A DNA stretch of 64,000 nucleotides from DATKNA01 sp963755755 (GTDB taxonomy: Bacteria; Actinomycetota; Actinomycetes; Actinomycetales; Kineosporiaceae), in the NCBI GenBank assembly GCA_963755755.1, contig CAVWLJ010000004.1, positions 248,001 through 312,000 of the forward strand. The letters run 5' to 3'. The stretch's first letter is position 1. The number at the start of each line of letters is the position of its first letter. Positions 54,374-63,137 of the stretch are shown one piece after another. The notes below the pieces were generated by a model. The model did not search any database. It had not been told where the DNA came from and saw nothing but the letters and a program-made list of their open reading frames with translations. A program made the translations under genes and the position numbers.

Positions 54374-55390
54374 GTGAAGCTGATCGTGCAGATCCCCTGC
54401 CTCGACGAGGAGGAGACGCTGCCGCTGGTCGTGGCGTCGATCCCGCGTCAGATCCCGGGGGTCGACGTCGTCGAGGTGCTCGTCGTCGACGACGGCTCGA
54501 CCGACCGCACCGTCGAGGTCGCCCGCGCCTGCGGCGTCGACCACATCATCAGCAACACCGGCCGCAAGGGACTGGCGCACTCGTTCGCCGCGGGCATCCA
54601 CGAGGCGCTGCGCCAGGGCGCGGACATCATCGTGAACACCGACGGCGACAACCAGTACCCGCAGGAGCGCATCCCGGATCTCGTCGCGCCGATCCTCGCC
54701 GGCACCGCCGACATGGTCGTCGCCGACCGCCAGGTGCGCACCAACGCCCAGTTCTCCCCGCTCAAGCGCCTGCTGCAGCGGGTCGGCAGCCGGGTGGTCA
54801 ACTGGGCGGCGGGGACGGCGGTGGCCGACGCGGCGTCCGGCTTCCGCGCGTACTCGCGCGACGCGGCGATCCGGCTCAACGTCGTCACCGACTTCAGCTA
54901 CGCCATGGAGACGCTGGTCTCCGCCGGGCGCAAGCGCCTCGCGATCGCCCACGTCCCGGTGACGACGAACCCGAAGACGCGCGAGTCCCGGCTGTTCTCG
55001 AACATGTTCGAGCACGTCCTGCGCTCGTCCGGGGCGATCGTCCGCAGCTACGCGATGTTCCGCGCGTACACGGTCTTCCTGCTCGCGGGGGCGTTCTTCA
55101 TCCTCGTCGGGGCGCTGCCGTACCTGCGGTTCCTGTGGTGGGTGCTGACCCGGAGCCCGCAGGTCTCCGGTCACGTCCAGTCCCTGGTCATCGGCGGCGT
55201 CCTCGTGCTCTTCGGGATCGTCCTCGTCGTGCTCGGCGTGGTCGCCGACCTGCTGTCGGTCAACCGCAAGCTCATCGAGGACGTGCTGCTGCGGCTCAAG
55301 CGGCTCGAGTACGGCGACGGGTCGGAGCCCGACCTCGAGGCCGCACTCGGCGAGCGCCCCCTGCGCGCTCCACGCCGCATCCGCCCCTAG
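54374..55390 (+). CDS. Glycosyltransferase family 2, polyprenyl-phosphate type
   Basis: 338 residues from GTG 54374. GT-A fold: KLIVQIPCLDEEETLPLVVASIP, VLVVDDGSTDRT, HIISNTGRKGLAHSFAAGI, VNTDGDNQYPQE (metal-binding DGD-type motif), SGFRAYSRDA. Two C-terminal membrane helices (~residues 235-260 and 275-300), then a charged tail. Resembles dolichol/polyprenyl-phosphate sugar synthases that load a lipid carrier for wall sugar transfer. Same strand and 44 bases after the GT4 gene. Confidence 0.9.
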   Translation: MKLIVQIPCLDEEETLPLVVASIPRQIPGVDVVEVLVVDDGSTDRTVEVARACGVDHIISNTGRKGLAHSFAAGIHEALRQGADIIVNTDGDNQYPQERIPDLVAPILAGTADMVVADRQVRTNAQFSPLKRLLQRVGSRVVNWAAGTAVADAASGFRAYSRDAAIRLNVVTDFSYAMETLVSAGRKRLAIAHVPVTTNPKTRESRLFSNMFEHVLRSSGAIVRSYAMFRAYTVFLLAGAFFILVGALPYLRFLWWVLTRSPQVSGHVQSLVIGGVLVLFGIVLVVLGVVADLLSVNRKLIEDVLLRLKRLEYGDGSEPDLEAALGERPLRAPRRIRP

Positions 55391-55433
55391 GTCTCGCCGG
55401 GCTCGCCGATCGGCTCCGACCTACGATCGGCAG

Positions 55434-56267
55434 ATGGCGGCGACGACGGCCCGGCGTCCGGTGGTCCGGTACGCCGGCGGGCAGCGGGTGAGCCGGCCCG
55501 ACACGCTCGCCGTGGAGGAACCCCTCGAGATCCGGCTCGACCGCGGCGCCGGCGCCGAGCCGTTCACCGTGACGATGCGGACCCCGGGGCACGACCTCGA
55601 GCTCGCCCTCGGCTTCCTCGTCTCCGAGGGCGTGGCGCGGACGCCGGGGGACGTGCTCGCGGCCCGGCACTGCCCCGACGCCGCCCGGGACGCCGACGGC
55701 GAGCCCACTCACAACGTCGTCGAGGTGCGGCTGCGCGCGGGGATCGTCGTTCCGGCTGCTCGCTACCGGCAGGTCTCCAGCGCCTGCGGCATCTGCGGGA
55801 CGGCGAGCATCGACGCGGTCCGCAGCACGTCCGCCCACGGGGTGGCCTCCGACGAGGTGCGGGTCGACGGTGCCGTCCTCGCCGGGCTGCCGGACAAGCT
55901 CCGCGCCGCCCAGCGCGTCTTCGACCGCACCGGCGGGCTGCACGCGGCCGGGCTGTTCACCGCCGACGGCGAGCTCGTCGTGCTGCGCGAGGACGTCGGG
56001 CGGCACAACGCCGTCGACAAGGTCGTCGGCTGGGCGTTCGAGCGGGGCATGCTGCCGCTCCGCGGGCACGTGCTGCAGGTCAGCGGCCGGGCGTCCTTCG
56101 AGCTGGTCCAGAAGGCGTGGACGTCGGGCTGTCCGGTGCTGGCCGCCGTCTCGGCCCCGTCGTCGCTGGCGGTGGACCTCGCCGCCGAGGCCGGGCTCAC
56201 CCTGGTCGGCTTCTCCCGCGGCGAGTCGTTCAACGTCTACGCGGGCGCGGAGCGGATCGCCGGCTGA
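55434..56267 (+). CDS. fdhD: Formate dehydrogenase accessory sulfurtransferase FdhD
   Basis: 277 residues from ATG 55434. Transfers sulfur from IscS to the molybdenum cofactor of formate dehydrogenase. VEEPLEIRLDRG, TVTMRTPGHDLELALGFLVSEGV, the sulfur-carrying CGICG (Cys pair near residue 119), LFTADGELVVLREDVGRHNAVDKVVGWA, LQVSGRASFELVQKAW. Full length and all motifs kept. No formate dehydrogenase gene lies in the window. Its last 31 bases overlap the convergent RNA-ligase-like gene. Confidence 0.94.
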   Translation: MAATTARRPVVRYAGGQRVSRPDTLAVEEPLEIRLDRGAGAEPFTVTMRTPGHDLELALGFLVSEGVARTPGDVLAARHCPDAARDADGEPTHNVVEVRLRAGIVVPAARYRQVSSACGICGTASIDAVRSTSAHGVASDEVRVDGAVLAGLPDKLRAAQRVFDRTGGLHAAGLFTADGELVVLREDVGRHNAVDKVVGWAFERGMLPLRGHVLQVSGRASFELVQKAWTSGCPVLAAVSAPSSLAVDLAAEAGLTLVGFSRGESFNVYAGAERIAG

Positions 56268-56785
56268 GCGGCGAGCGGGAAGGCGGCGAAGGGCCGCCAG
56301 CTGCCGTCGCCCACCGCGAGCAGTGCGGCCTCGGTCACCGTCATGCTCACCGGCAGCCCCGGCTCGACGTCGGCGGCGACGGCGTCGAGCAGCGCGTCGT
56401 CGGGGTGCTCCGCGACCGTGAGGTGCGGTGTCACGTCGTCGAACCGTCCGGCGTACGGCGGGGTCTGCGGCCACGCCTCCCACAGCGCGTGCGTCAGCCG
56501 GCGGAACGGGTCCGCCGGCTCCGGGTCGAGCCAGAGCACGGAGGGGAAGCGGCCGAACCGCCGGAACGTGACGTCGAAGGCGGGCTCGGCGGCGACGACC
56601 GCCGCCAGTCGTGCCCGGACCTCGGCGGTGATCTCGGACCGGGGCAGGAACGGGTAGAGCAGGGTGACGTGCGCCGGGACGCCGAGCGGCGGCACCCGCT
56701 CGTGGCGCCCGTACGACCTCGCGACGACGGGTTCGGCGGGCGCCGCGAGGACGACGACGGCGGTCTCGCCGAGGACGCGCGCCAT
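56237..56785 (-). CDS. 2'-5' RNA ligase/phosphodiesterase superfamily protein
   Basis: 182 residues from ATG 56785. Two H-x-T/S motifs define the 2H fold: VPAHVTLLYPFLP (~residue 37) and VTPHLTVAEHPD (~120). Members hydrolyse cyclic phosphodiesters or ligate RNA; the native job is unknown. N-terminus ARVLGETAVVVLAAPAEPVV is short compared with LigT. Overlaps fdhD tail to tail. Confidence 0.85.
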   Translation of the reverse strand: MARVLGETAVVVLAAPAEPVVARSYGRHERVPPLGVPAHVTLLYPFLPRSEITAEVRARLAAVVAAEPAFDVTFRRFGRFPSVLWLDPEPADPFRRLTHALWEAWPQTPPYAGRFDDVTPHLTVAEHPDDALLDAVAADVEPGLPVSMTVTEAALLAVGDGSWRPFAAFPLAAQPAIRSAPA

Positions 56786-56856
56786 GGCGGCACCGTAGAC
56801 GCAAGCCGTCCGCGGCGTCGATCAAACGATCGGACGACCGGGCGTGCCGGCTCGGA

Positions 56857-57075
56857 TCAGCGCGGCCAGAAGGACGTGCGCCAGGCGTGCGGGCTCGGCG
56901 TGAACATCGCCCTGATGTGCCGGTGCGCGGAGGCTCGCTGCGCCCAGATCGAGGTGGCCGTCGCGGATGTGCTGGCCGGTGGGGCGCCCGAGGCCGCGAC
57001 CGCGGCGACGACGGCGGCGATCTCCTCCGGGGTCGCGTTCCCGGAGATCACCCGCAGGACGGGTCGCTCGCTCAC
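56857..57075 (-). CDS. accE: Acyl-CoA carboxylase epsilon subunit
   Basis: 72 residues from GTG 57075, overlapping the accD5 stop. The family core PVLRVISGNATPEEIAAVVAAVAASG is followed by the conserved Trp region SIWAQRASAHR and WRTSFWPR. In actinobacteria this small subunit stabilises the AccA3-AccD5 complex (AccE5). Coupled translation with accD5 is the usual layout. Confidence 0.9.
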   Translation of the reverse strand: MSERPVLRVISGNATPEEIAAVVAAVAASGAPPASTSATATSIWAQRASAHRHIRAMFTPSPHAWRTSFWPR

Positions 57076-58691
57076 AGCGGGATGTTCCCGTGCTTCTTCG
57101 GCGGCAGCGTCTGCCGTTTGGTCCGCAGCAGCCGCAGCGCGCGGACGACCTCGACGCGGGTGCGCGACGGCGCGATGACGGCGTCCACGTAGCCCCGCTC
57201 GGCGGCGATGTACGGGTTGACCAGGGTGTCCTCGTAGTCCTCGATGAGCCGGCGGCGCTCGGCCTCGACGTCCCCGCCGGCGTCCGCCACCTGCGCGAGC
57301 TCGTGCCGGTGCAGGATGTTGACCGCCCCCTGCGCCCCCATCACCGCGATCTGTGCCGTCGGCCAGGCGAGGTTGACGTCCGCCCCGAGGTGCTTGGAGC
57401 CCATGACGTCGTACGCGCCGCCGTACGCCTTCCTCGTGATCACCGTGACCTTGGGGACGGTGGCCTCCGCGTAGGCGTAGATGAGCTTGGCGCCGCGCCG
57501 GATGATGCCGTTCCACTCCTGGTCGGTGCCGGGCAGGAAGCCGGGGACGTCGACGAACGTCAGCACCGGGACGTTGAACGCGTCGCAGGTGCGGACGAAG
57601 CGGGCCGCCTTCTCGGAGGCGTCGATGTCGAGGGTTCCGGCGAACCGCATCGGCTGGTTCGCGACGACCCCCACCGGCCGGCCCTCGACCCGGCCGAAGC
57701 CCACCACGATGTTCGGCGCGAACAGCGCCATGACCTCCAGGAACTCCCCGTCGTCGAGCACGTGTCCGATCACCCCGTGCATGTCGTACGGGTGGTTCGG
57801 CGAGTCCGGGACCAGCGTGTCGAGCTCGCGGTCGGCGTCCGTGACCTCGAGGTCGGCCTCGGCGTCGAGGACGGGCGGGTCGGAGAGGTTGTTGCCCGGC
57901 AGGTAGGACAGCAGCGCGCGGACGTAGTCGAGCGCGTCGTCCTCGTCGGTCCCCAGGTAGTGCGCGTTGCCGGACCGGGTGTTGTGCGTGCGCGCGCCGC
58001 CGAGCTCCTCGAAGCCCACCTCCTCGCCGGTCACCGTCCTGATCACGTCCGGGCCGGTGATGAACATGTGCGAGGTCTGGTCGACCATGACGGTGAAGTC
58101 GGTGATCGCGGGGGAGTAGACGGCACCCCCGGCGCACGGGCCCATGATCAGCGAGATCTGCGGGACGACGCCGCTGGCGTGCACGTTCCGGAGGAAGATC
58201 TCGCCGTAGAGCCCGAGCGAGACGACGCCCTCCTGGATGCGGGCACCGCCGGAGTCGTTGATCCCGATCACCGGGCAGCCGATCTTCAGCGCGAGGTCCA
58301 TCACCTTGACGATCTTCTCGCCGAAGACCTCGCCCAGCGAGCCGCCGAAGACGGTGAAGTCCTGGGCGAAGACGCAGACCGGCCGGCCGTCGATCGTCCC
58401 GTGCCCGGTCACGACGCCGTCGCCGTAGGGCCGGTGCTCCTCGGTGCCGAAGTTGCGGTTCCGGTGCCGCGCGAACTGGTCGAGCTCGACGAACGAGCCC
58501 TCGTCGAGCAGCGCCTCGATCCGCTCCCGCGCGGTCTTGCGGCCCTGGGCGTGCCGCTTCTCCACCGCCCGGGCGGACCCCGCGTGGAGCGCCGCCTCCT
58601 CCCGGACCTCCAGGTCGGCGAGCTTCCCCGCGGTGGTGTGGATGTCCGGCCCGCCGGCCCGGCCCGGCTCCAGCTGCGCTGCCTCCGCCAT
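57072..58691 (-). CDS. accD5: Acyl-CoA carboxylase carboxyltransferase subunit AccD5
   Basis: 539 residues from ATG 58691. Propionyl/acetyl-CoA carboxylation. N-terminal half: FVELDQFARHRNRNFG, GDGVVTGHGTIDGRPV, DSGGARIQEGVVSLGLYGEIF, MGPCAGGAVYSPAITDF; C-terminal half: VVANQPMRFAGTLDIDASEKAARFVRTCDAFN, FVDVPGFLPGTDQEWNGIIRRGAKL, VITRKAYGGAYDVMGSKHLGAD, and the AccD5-like end QTLPPKKHGNIPL. Substrate specificity is not decided by sequence alone. Divergent from birA, which biotinylates the partner subunit. Confidence 0.95.
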   Translation of the reverse strand: MAEAAQLEPGRAGGPDIHTTAGKLADLEVREEAALHAGSARAVEKRHAQGRKTARERIEALLDEGSFVELDQFARHRNRNFGTEEHRPYGDGVVTGHGTIDGRPVCVFAQDFTVFGGSLGEVFGEKIVKVMDLALKIGCPVIGINDSGGARIQEGVVSLGLYGEIFLRNVHASGVVPQISLIMGPCAGGAVYSPAITDFTVMVDQTSHMFITGPDVIRTVTGEEVGFEELGGARTHNTRSGNAHYLGTDEDDALDYVRALLSYLPGNNLSDPPVLDAEADLEVTDADRELDTLVPDSPNHPYDMHGVIGHVLDDGEFLEVMALFAPNIVVGFGRVEGRPVGVVANQPMRFAGTLDIDASEKAARFVRTCDAFNVPVLTFVDVPGFLPGTDQEWNGIIRRGAKLIYAYAEATVPKVTVITRKAYGGAYDVMGSKHLGADVNLAWPTAQIAVMGAQGAVNILHRHELAQVADAGGDVEAERRRLIEDYEDTLVNPYIAAERGYVDAVIAPSRTRVEVVRALRLLRTKRQTLPPKKHGNIPL

Positions 58692-58724
58692 AGCCGCGAG
58701 GGTAGCCGGGAGGACACTGGCGGC

Positions 58725-59611
58725 ATGAGCCAGTGGACCGACCTGGGCCGTCCGCCGCTGCGCCGGACGGCGCTCGCGCGCGCCCTCACCGAGGCGCCGG
58801 ACCCGGCGTGGCGCGCGATCGAGGTGGTGGCCCGGACCGGGTCCACGAACGCCGACCTCGCCGCCCGGGCCCGGGCCGGCGAGCCCGAGGGCCTGGTGCT
58901 GGCCGCGGACCACCAGGCGGCGGGCCGGGGCAGGCTCGGCCGGGAGTGGGAGGCGCCGCCGCGCGCCGGTCTGGCGGTCTCGGTGCTGCTCCGGCCGCCG
59001 GTCGACCCGGCGCGCTGGTCGTGGCTCCCGCTGCTGGCCGGCGTCGCGGTCGCCGAGGCGCTCACCCGGGTCTGCGGCGTCCCGGCCGGGCTCAAGTGGC
59101 CGAACGACGTGCTCGTGCCCGAACCCGTCCGGGGCCGTCCCCCGGAGCAGGGCGAGCGCCGCAAGGTCTGCGGCGTCCTGGTCGAGGCGGTTCCCGGCGG
59201 CGGACGGCGGGCCCGCGGCCGCCGTCCTCGGGTTCGGCCTCAACGTGGACCAGGACCGGAACGAGCTGCCCGTGCCGACCGCGACGTCCCTGCGGCTGGC
59301 CGGCGCCGCGACGCTCGACCGCGACACCGTCCTCCGTGCGTGCCTGCGCGCGCTCGCCGTCCGCTACCGGCGCTGGGTGGACGCCGGCGGCGATCCGCGG
59401 GCGAGCGGGGTCGCGCGCCGCCTACCGGGAGGCCTGCCTGACCCTGGGTCAGGAGGTCGAGGTGCACCTGCCGGGGCGCGAGCCGTTGCGCGGCGTCGCC
59501 GAGGGCGTGGACGACGACGGGCGTCTCGTGGTCGCGACTCCGGACGGGCGGCGGGAGGCGACGGCCGCCGGGGACGTCGTCCACGTGCGGCCCGCCGCCG
59601 CGCGGGGATGA
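58725..59611 (+). CDS. birA: Biotin-protein ligase BirA (two frameshifts as read)
   Basis: ~294 residues after removal of extra bases near 59202 and 59414. No N-terminal HTH, so the ligase-only type. ARTGSTNADLAARARAG, LAADHQAAGRGRLGREWEAPP (biotinyl-AMP loop, ~residues 60-80), LKWPNDVLV (~120), then after the first slip AVLGFGLNVDQDRNELP, and after the second AYREACLTLGQEVEVHLPGREPLRG (C-terminal SH3-like domain). Biotinylates AccA3. All motifs kept, so the gene is probably intact in the organism. Confidence 0.92.
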
Positions 59612-59644
59612 CACCGGGCGCCGCCGAGGCTGCATCATCGGGGG

Positions 59645-60473
59645 ATGGGGTTGGCCGAGAAGCTCCTCACCGACGGCGAGCGGCCGCTCGTCGTGCTCCG
59701 GCCGCACGCGCGGCGGCTCTTCCGGCCTGCCCTGATCCTCCTGGTCCTCGCCCCGGCGGCGGCGTTCGCCGCGGGTGTCGGCGCCGGCCGGCGTCGCCCG
59801 CGGACCCGCCAGGCTCGTGGTGGTGGCGCTCGCCCTGCTCGTCGCCGCGCGCTGGGTGCTCTGGCCGTTCCTGCGCTGGTGGAACACCCTGTACGTGCTC
59901 ACGGACGAGCGCTTCTTCGAGCGGGCCGGGCTGGTCCGCCGGACCGGTCACGACCTGCCCCTGCAGGGCGTGACCGACGTCGTCGTCGCGCAGAGCTTGG
60001 GTGAGCGGCTGCTGCGGTGCGGGACGCTCCGCGTGATCACCGAGGGTGGTGGCGAGATCGCCGTTCACGACGTCCCGGGCATCACCCGGGTGCAGAGCAG
60101 CCTCCTCACCGTCGTGGACGACATCCACGACCGGCTGCGGGCGCCTCGGGGCGACGCCGCGCCCGAGCCGGACGACCACGGGTGGGACCACGAGTGGGAC
60201 GACGGGTGGGACGACGGCTGGGACGCCGAGCCGGACGACGCGGCGCCCGCACCGCCGGACCGGGGCGACGCCCGGCGCCGGGAGCGCGAGAGCCGGCGGC
60301 GGCTGAAGGAGATCCACGCGCAGGTGCGCCGGACGCCGGTGCACGACTCCCCGCTCGAGGACGACGGCGGCGACGAACGGCCCGAGGCCGTGGCGCAGGC
60401 GTCCGAGGCGGCGCCGGATCCCGACGACGACGCCGGTGGCGCCCGCATCCTCCGCTTCCCGCCGCGCTCGTGA
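59645..60473 (+). CDS. PH-domain (bPH) membrane protein with D/W-repeat tail (frameshifted as read)
   Basis: ~275 residues after one base is removed near 59785. First helix FRPALILLVLAPAAAFAAG, second LVVVALALLVAARWVLWPFL, then bacterial PH domain RWWNTLYVLTDERFFERAGLVRRTGHDLPLQGVTDVVV...GTLRVITEGGGEIAVHDVPGI. The tail (residues ~165-275) is acidic, with four D-x-x-W units at 60174-60221, then KEIHAQVRRT and ILRFPPRS at the end. Role unknown, probably envelope or membrane associated. Overlaps the cyclase start (GTGA). Counterpart of M. tuberculosis Rv3278c by position. Confidence 0.85.
60174..60221 (+). repeat. Four 12-base units encoding D-x-x-W
   Basis: GACCACGGGTGG, GACCACGAGTGG, GACGACGGGTGG and GACGACGGCTGG in tandem. 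They encode DHGW-DHEW-DDGW-DDGW in the acidic tail of the PH protein. Period 12 with changes mainly at the middle positions. Confidence 0.85.
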
Positions 60474-61480
60474 CCACCGCCCAGCCGAGCGACGAGGACG
60501 CCGGTACCGGGCTCGAGCAGGAGCTGCTGGGCGGCCCGCGCCGCTGGCGACGGCGCGAGGTGGCGAGCCGGGCCGGCGTCTCCCAGCTCTCCTCCCGCAA
60601 GCTCTGGCGGGCGCTCGGCTTCGCGAACGTCGGTGACGACGACGTGGCGTTCACCGACGCCGACGTCGCCGCGCTCACCCGGGTCGCCCGGATCGTCCGT
60701 GCCGACCTGCTCGACGAGCCCACCGCGATCACGCTCGCGCGGGCCCTGGGCCAGACCGCGGACCGCCTCGTCAGCTGGCAGACCGAGGCCCTGCTCGAAC
60801 ACCTCGCGGCGGAGCGCGTCGGCGACCCCGGCGAGGCGCTGGCACGGCTCGGCGACCTGGCCGGCGATCTGGAGGCCCTGCTCGTCTACGCCTGGCGGCG
60901 GCACCTCGCCGCCACGGCTTCCTGGCTCTCCGAGGCCGCCTCCGACGGGGACCTCGCGGCCGCCGCGGCGCTCACGGTCGGGTTCGCCGACCTGGTCTCG
61001 TACACCCGCCTCTCGCAGCGCCTGGAGCAGCGCGAACTCGGCGTCCTCGTGCAGCGCTTCGAGGGTGTGGCGTCCGACGTCGTCACCGCCGGCGGCGGAC
61101 GCGTCGTGAAGACCGTGGGCGACGAGGTGCTCTTCACCGCGGACGAACCGGTCGCCGCCGCGGTCATCGCGCTCTCCCTCTCGGAGCGGATGGCGGTGGA
61201 CGAGATCGTGCCCGACGTCCGGGTCGGGCTCGCCCACGGCGAGGTGCTGCGCAGCCTCGGCGACGTCTACGGTCCCATCGTCAACCTCGCCAGCCGGCTG
61301 ACCGCCCTGGCCCAGCCGGGCACGGTCGTCACCGACCCCGGAACCGCGGAACTGCTCCACGCCGAGCCGGACCTCGTGCTCGTGCCGCAGCGCCCGCGCC
61401 AGGTGCGGGGGTTCGGCGTCATGCGGCCCCTGCTCGTCGCCCGCGCCGGCCCGCAGCGGCACACCATCGAGCTCGACTGA
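60470..61480 (+). CDS. Class III adenylate/guanylate cyclase
   Basis: 336 residues from GTG 60470. N-terminal helical region with MerR-like pattern WRRREVASRAGVSQLSSRKLWRALGF and TDADVAALTRVARIV (~28-75), a regulatory module seen in several actinobacterial cyclases. C-terminal cyclase domain: TVGFADLVSYTRLSQ (first metal Asp, ~residue 170), VKTVGDEVLFTA (second metal Asp), PIVNLASRLTALAQPGTV (Asn/Arg of the transition state). Purine specificity (adenine or guanine) cannot be called with confidence. Coupled to the PH-domain gene. Confidence 0.9.
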   Translation: MTTAQPSDEDAGTGLEQELLGGPRRWRRREVASRAGVSQLSSRKLWRALGFANVGDDDVAFTDADVAALTRVARIVRADLLDEPTAITLARALGQTADRLVSWQTEALLEHLAAERVGDPGEALARLGDLAGDLEALLVYAWRRHLAATASWLSEAASDGDLAAAAALTVGFADLVSYTRLSQRLEQRELGVLVQRFEGVASDVVTAGGGRVVKTVGDEVLFTADEPVAAAVIALSLSERMAVDEIVPDVRVGLAHGEVLRSLGDVYGPIVNLASRLTALAQPGTVVTDPGTAELLHAEPDLVLVPQRPRQVRGFGVMRPLLVARAGPQRHTIELD

Positions 61481-61500
61481 CCCGGCTAGGGTCGGCGGGC

Positions 61501-62299
61501 ATGGGCGACGGTGCGATGGTGCGGGTCGAGCGCGGTGCGGACGCCGACGGCGTCGTGCGAGTCGTCCTCGATCGGCCCGAGGCACTGAACGCCATCTCGA
61601 CGGCGCTCGCCACCGAGCTCGCGGAGGTCTTCTCCGCGCTCGGCCAGGACGACACGCTCCGGGCCGTCGTCCTGGCGTCGAGCAGTCCGCGCGCCTTCTG
61701 CGTGGGGGCGGACCTCAAGGAGCGCAACGGCTACAGCGACGCCCAGCTGCGTGCCCAGCGGGTCGTGTACCGGCGCATGGCCGCCGCGCGTGCTGGCGGT
61801 CCCCGTTCCGGTCGTCGCCGCCGTGGCGGGGCATGCCCTGGGCGGCGGGCTGGAGCTCGCCCTGCTCGGCGACCTGATCGTCGCCGACGCCACCGCCGTG
61901 GTCGGCCTGCCGGAGGTCTCCGTCGGGGTCATCCCCGGGCTCGGCGGCACCCAGCTGCTGCCCCGGCGGATCGGCGTCGCCCGCGCCGCGGAGCTGATCT
62001 ACACCGCCCGCCGCCTGGACGCCGAGCAGGCCGCCGCGCTCGGCGTCGTCGACCGCGTCGTCCCCGCCGGCGAGGCGGTCGCCACCGCCGTCGGCATCGC
62101 CGAGGAGATCGCGCGGAACTCGCCGGTCGCCGTCCGGAACGCCAAGCGCGCGATCCGGCTCGGCACGGGCGTCGACCTGGCCGCGGCGCTCGAGGTCGAG
62201 GACGGCGCCTGGCGTGCCACCGCGTTCTCCGCGGACCGGGCGGAAGGCGTCCGCGCCTTCACGGAGAAGCGCCAGCCGCGCTGGCCCGGCCTGCCCTGA
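61501..62299 (+). CDS. Enoyl-CoA hydratase/isomerase (frameshifted as read)
   Basis: 265 residues after one base is removed near 61786. Crotonase fold: VVLDRPEALNAIS, AFCVGADLKERNG (oxyanion hole), then after the slip VLAVPVPVVAAVAGHALGGGLELALLGDLIVADA, GLPEVSVGVIPGLGGTQLLPR (second catalytic region), DRAEGVRAFTEKRQPRWPG. Typical of fatty-acid or branched-chain acyl-CoA degradation enzymes. ATG 61501 is used; ATG 61516 is also in frame. Single extra base in CCGCCGCGCG. Confidence 0.88.
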
Positions 62300-62306
62300 C
62301 GCCTCT

Positions 62307-62446
62307 GAGTACCGCTACTCGGCGCGTCCGGGTACCGCTGCGGCTGGGGCAGCGCCCCGCCGGCAGAAGGATGACTGCCACCGGATCCCCGGGCAGGCCC
62401 ACCACCCGGCCGTGGACGCGCGAAGGAGGGGCTCGCACGTCCACGG
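62307..62446. terminator. Two hairpins in the ECH-gtrA convergent gap
   Basis: GAGTA-CCGC-TACTC (62307-62320) lies eight bases after the hydratase stop; CCGTGGACG (62410-62418) pairs with CGTCCACGG (62438-62446) across 19 bases, eleven bases before the gtrA stop. The position between convergent genes fits bidirectional termination without U tracts, common in high-GC actinobacteria. Confidence 0.45.
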
Positions 62447-62456
62447 CGGGTGGGCG

Positions 62457-63044
62457 TCAGCTGGCGCGAGGGCGCTCGAGCGCGGCGGGGTCGGCGGCGG
62501 ACTCGTCCGGGGCGGCGGCGGGCATCTCCAGCGCGGCGTCGGCGGCCGCGGCGTCGCGCTCGTCGTCGTCCATGAGCTCGGTGAAGACGAAGGTGCGGTA
62601 CGCCCAGAACCGGAACAGCGTGCCGAGCCCGATGCCGATCACGTTTCCGGAGAGGTTGTCCGCGAGCCGGGAGGTGAAGCCGAGCAGGTCGTGCGAGATC
62701 GCGAGGCAGAGCACCGCGATCCCCGTGGCGACGACGTTCAGGAAGACGAACGTCAGGAACTCCCGGCCCCGGGACGACTGCCGGCGGTGGCGGAACGACC
62801 AGTACCGGTTGCCGAGCCAGGCGACGACGGTGGCGGTGCTCGCGGACACCACCTTCGCGAGCTTCTCGTGCCCGTCGAGCGGGGGGCTGCCGCTGCCGAA
62901 CCAGAGGTCGGAGGTCAGGAGGTTGAAGAGGCCGACGTCGACGACGAAGGCGACCAGACCGACCGCCCCGAACTTGAGCATCTCCCGGTAGACGACGCCC
63001 ACCGTCCCGCGCAACCTCGAGACCGCGGCCGGAATGCCGCCCAC
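62457..63044 (-). CDS. GtrA-family membrane protein
   Basis: 195 residues from GTG 63044. Four helices: FGAVGLVAFVVDVGLFNLLTS, KVVSASTATVVAWLGNRYWSF, EFLTFVFLNVVATGIAVLCLAIS, LSGNVIGIGLGTLFRFWAYRTFVF. The NRYWSF and FRFWAYRTFVF signatures are typical of GtrA, which moves or accommodates lipid-linked sugars. Acidic Ala-rich tail. Divergent from purK, the common actinobacterial arrangement (M. tuberculosis Rv3277/purK). Confidence 0.9.
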   Translation of the reverse strand: MGGIPAAVSRLRGTVGVVYREMLKFGAVGLVAFVVDVGLFNLLTSDLWFGSGSPPLDGHEKLAKVVSASTATVVAWLGNRYWSFRHRRQSSRGREFLTFVFLNVVATGIAVLCLAISHDLLGFTSRLADNLSGNVIGIGLGTLFRFWAYRTFVFTELMDDDERDAAAADAALEMPAAAPDESAADPAALERPRAS

Positions 63045-63137
63045 ACCAACACCTGCCTTCTCCTCATCGCTGACTCTTCCGGCCCCTCGAGGCACCAGTG
63101 GTCGAGGGTACCTGCGGGGCCCGGTAGCGTGCGCCGC

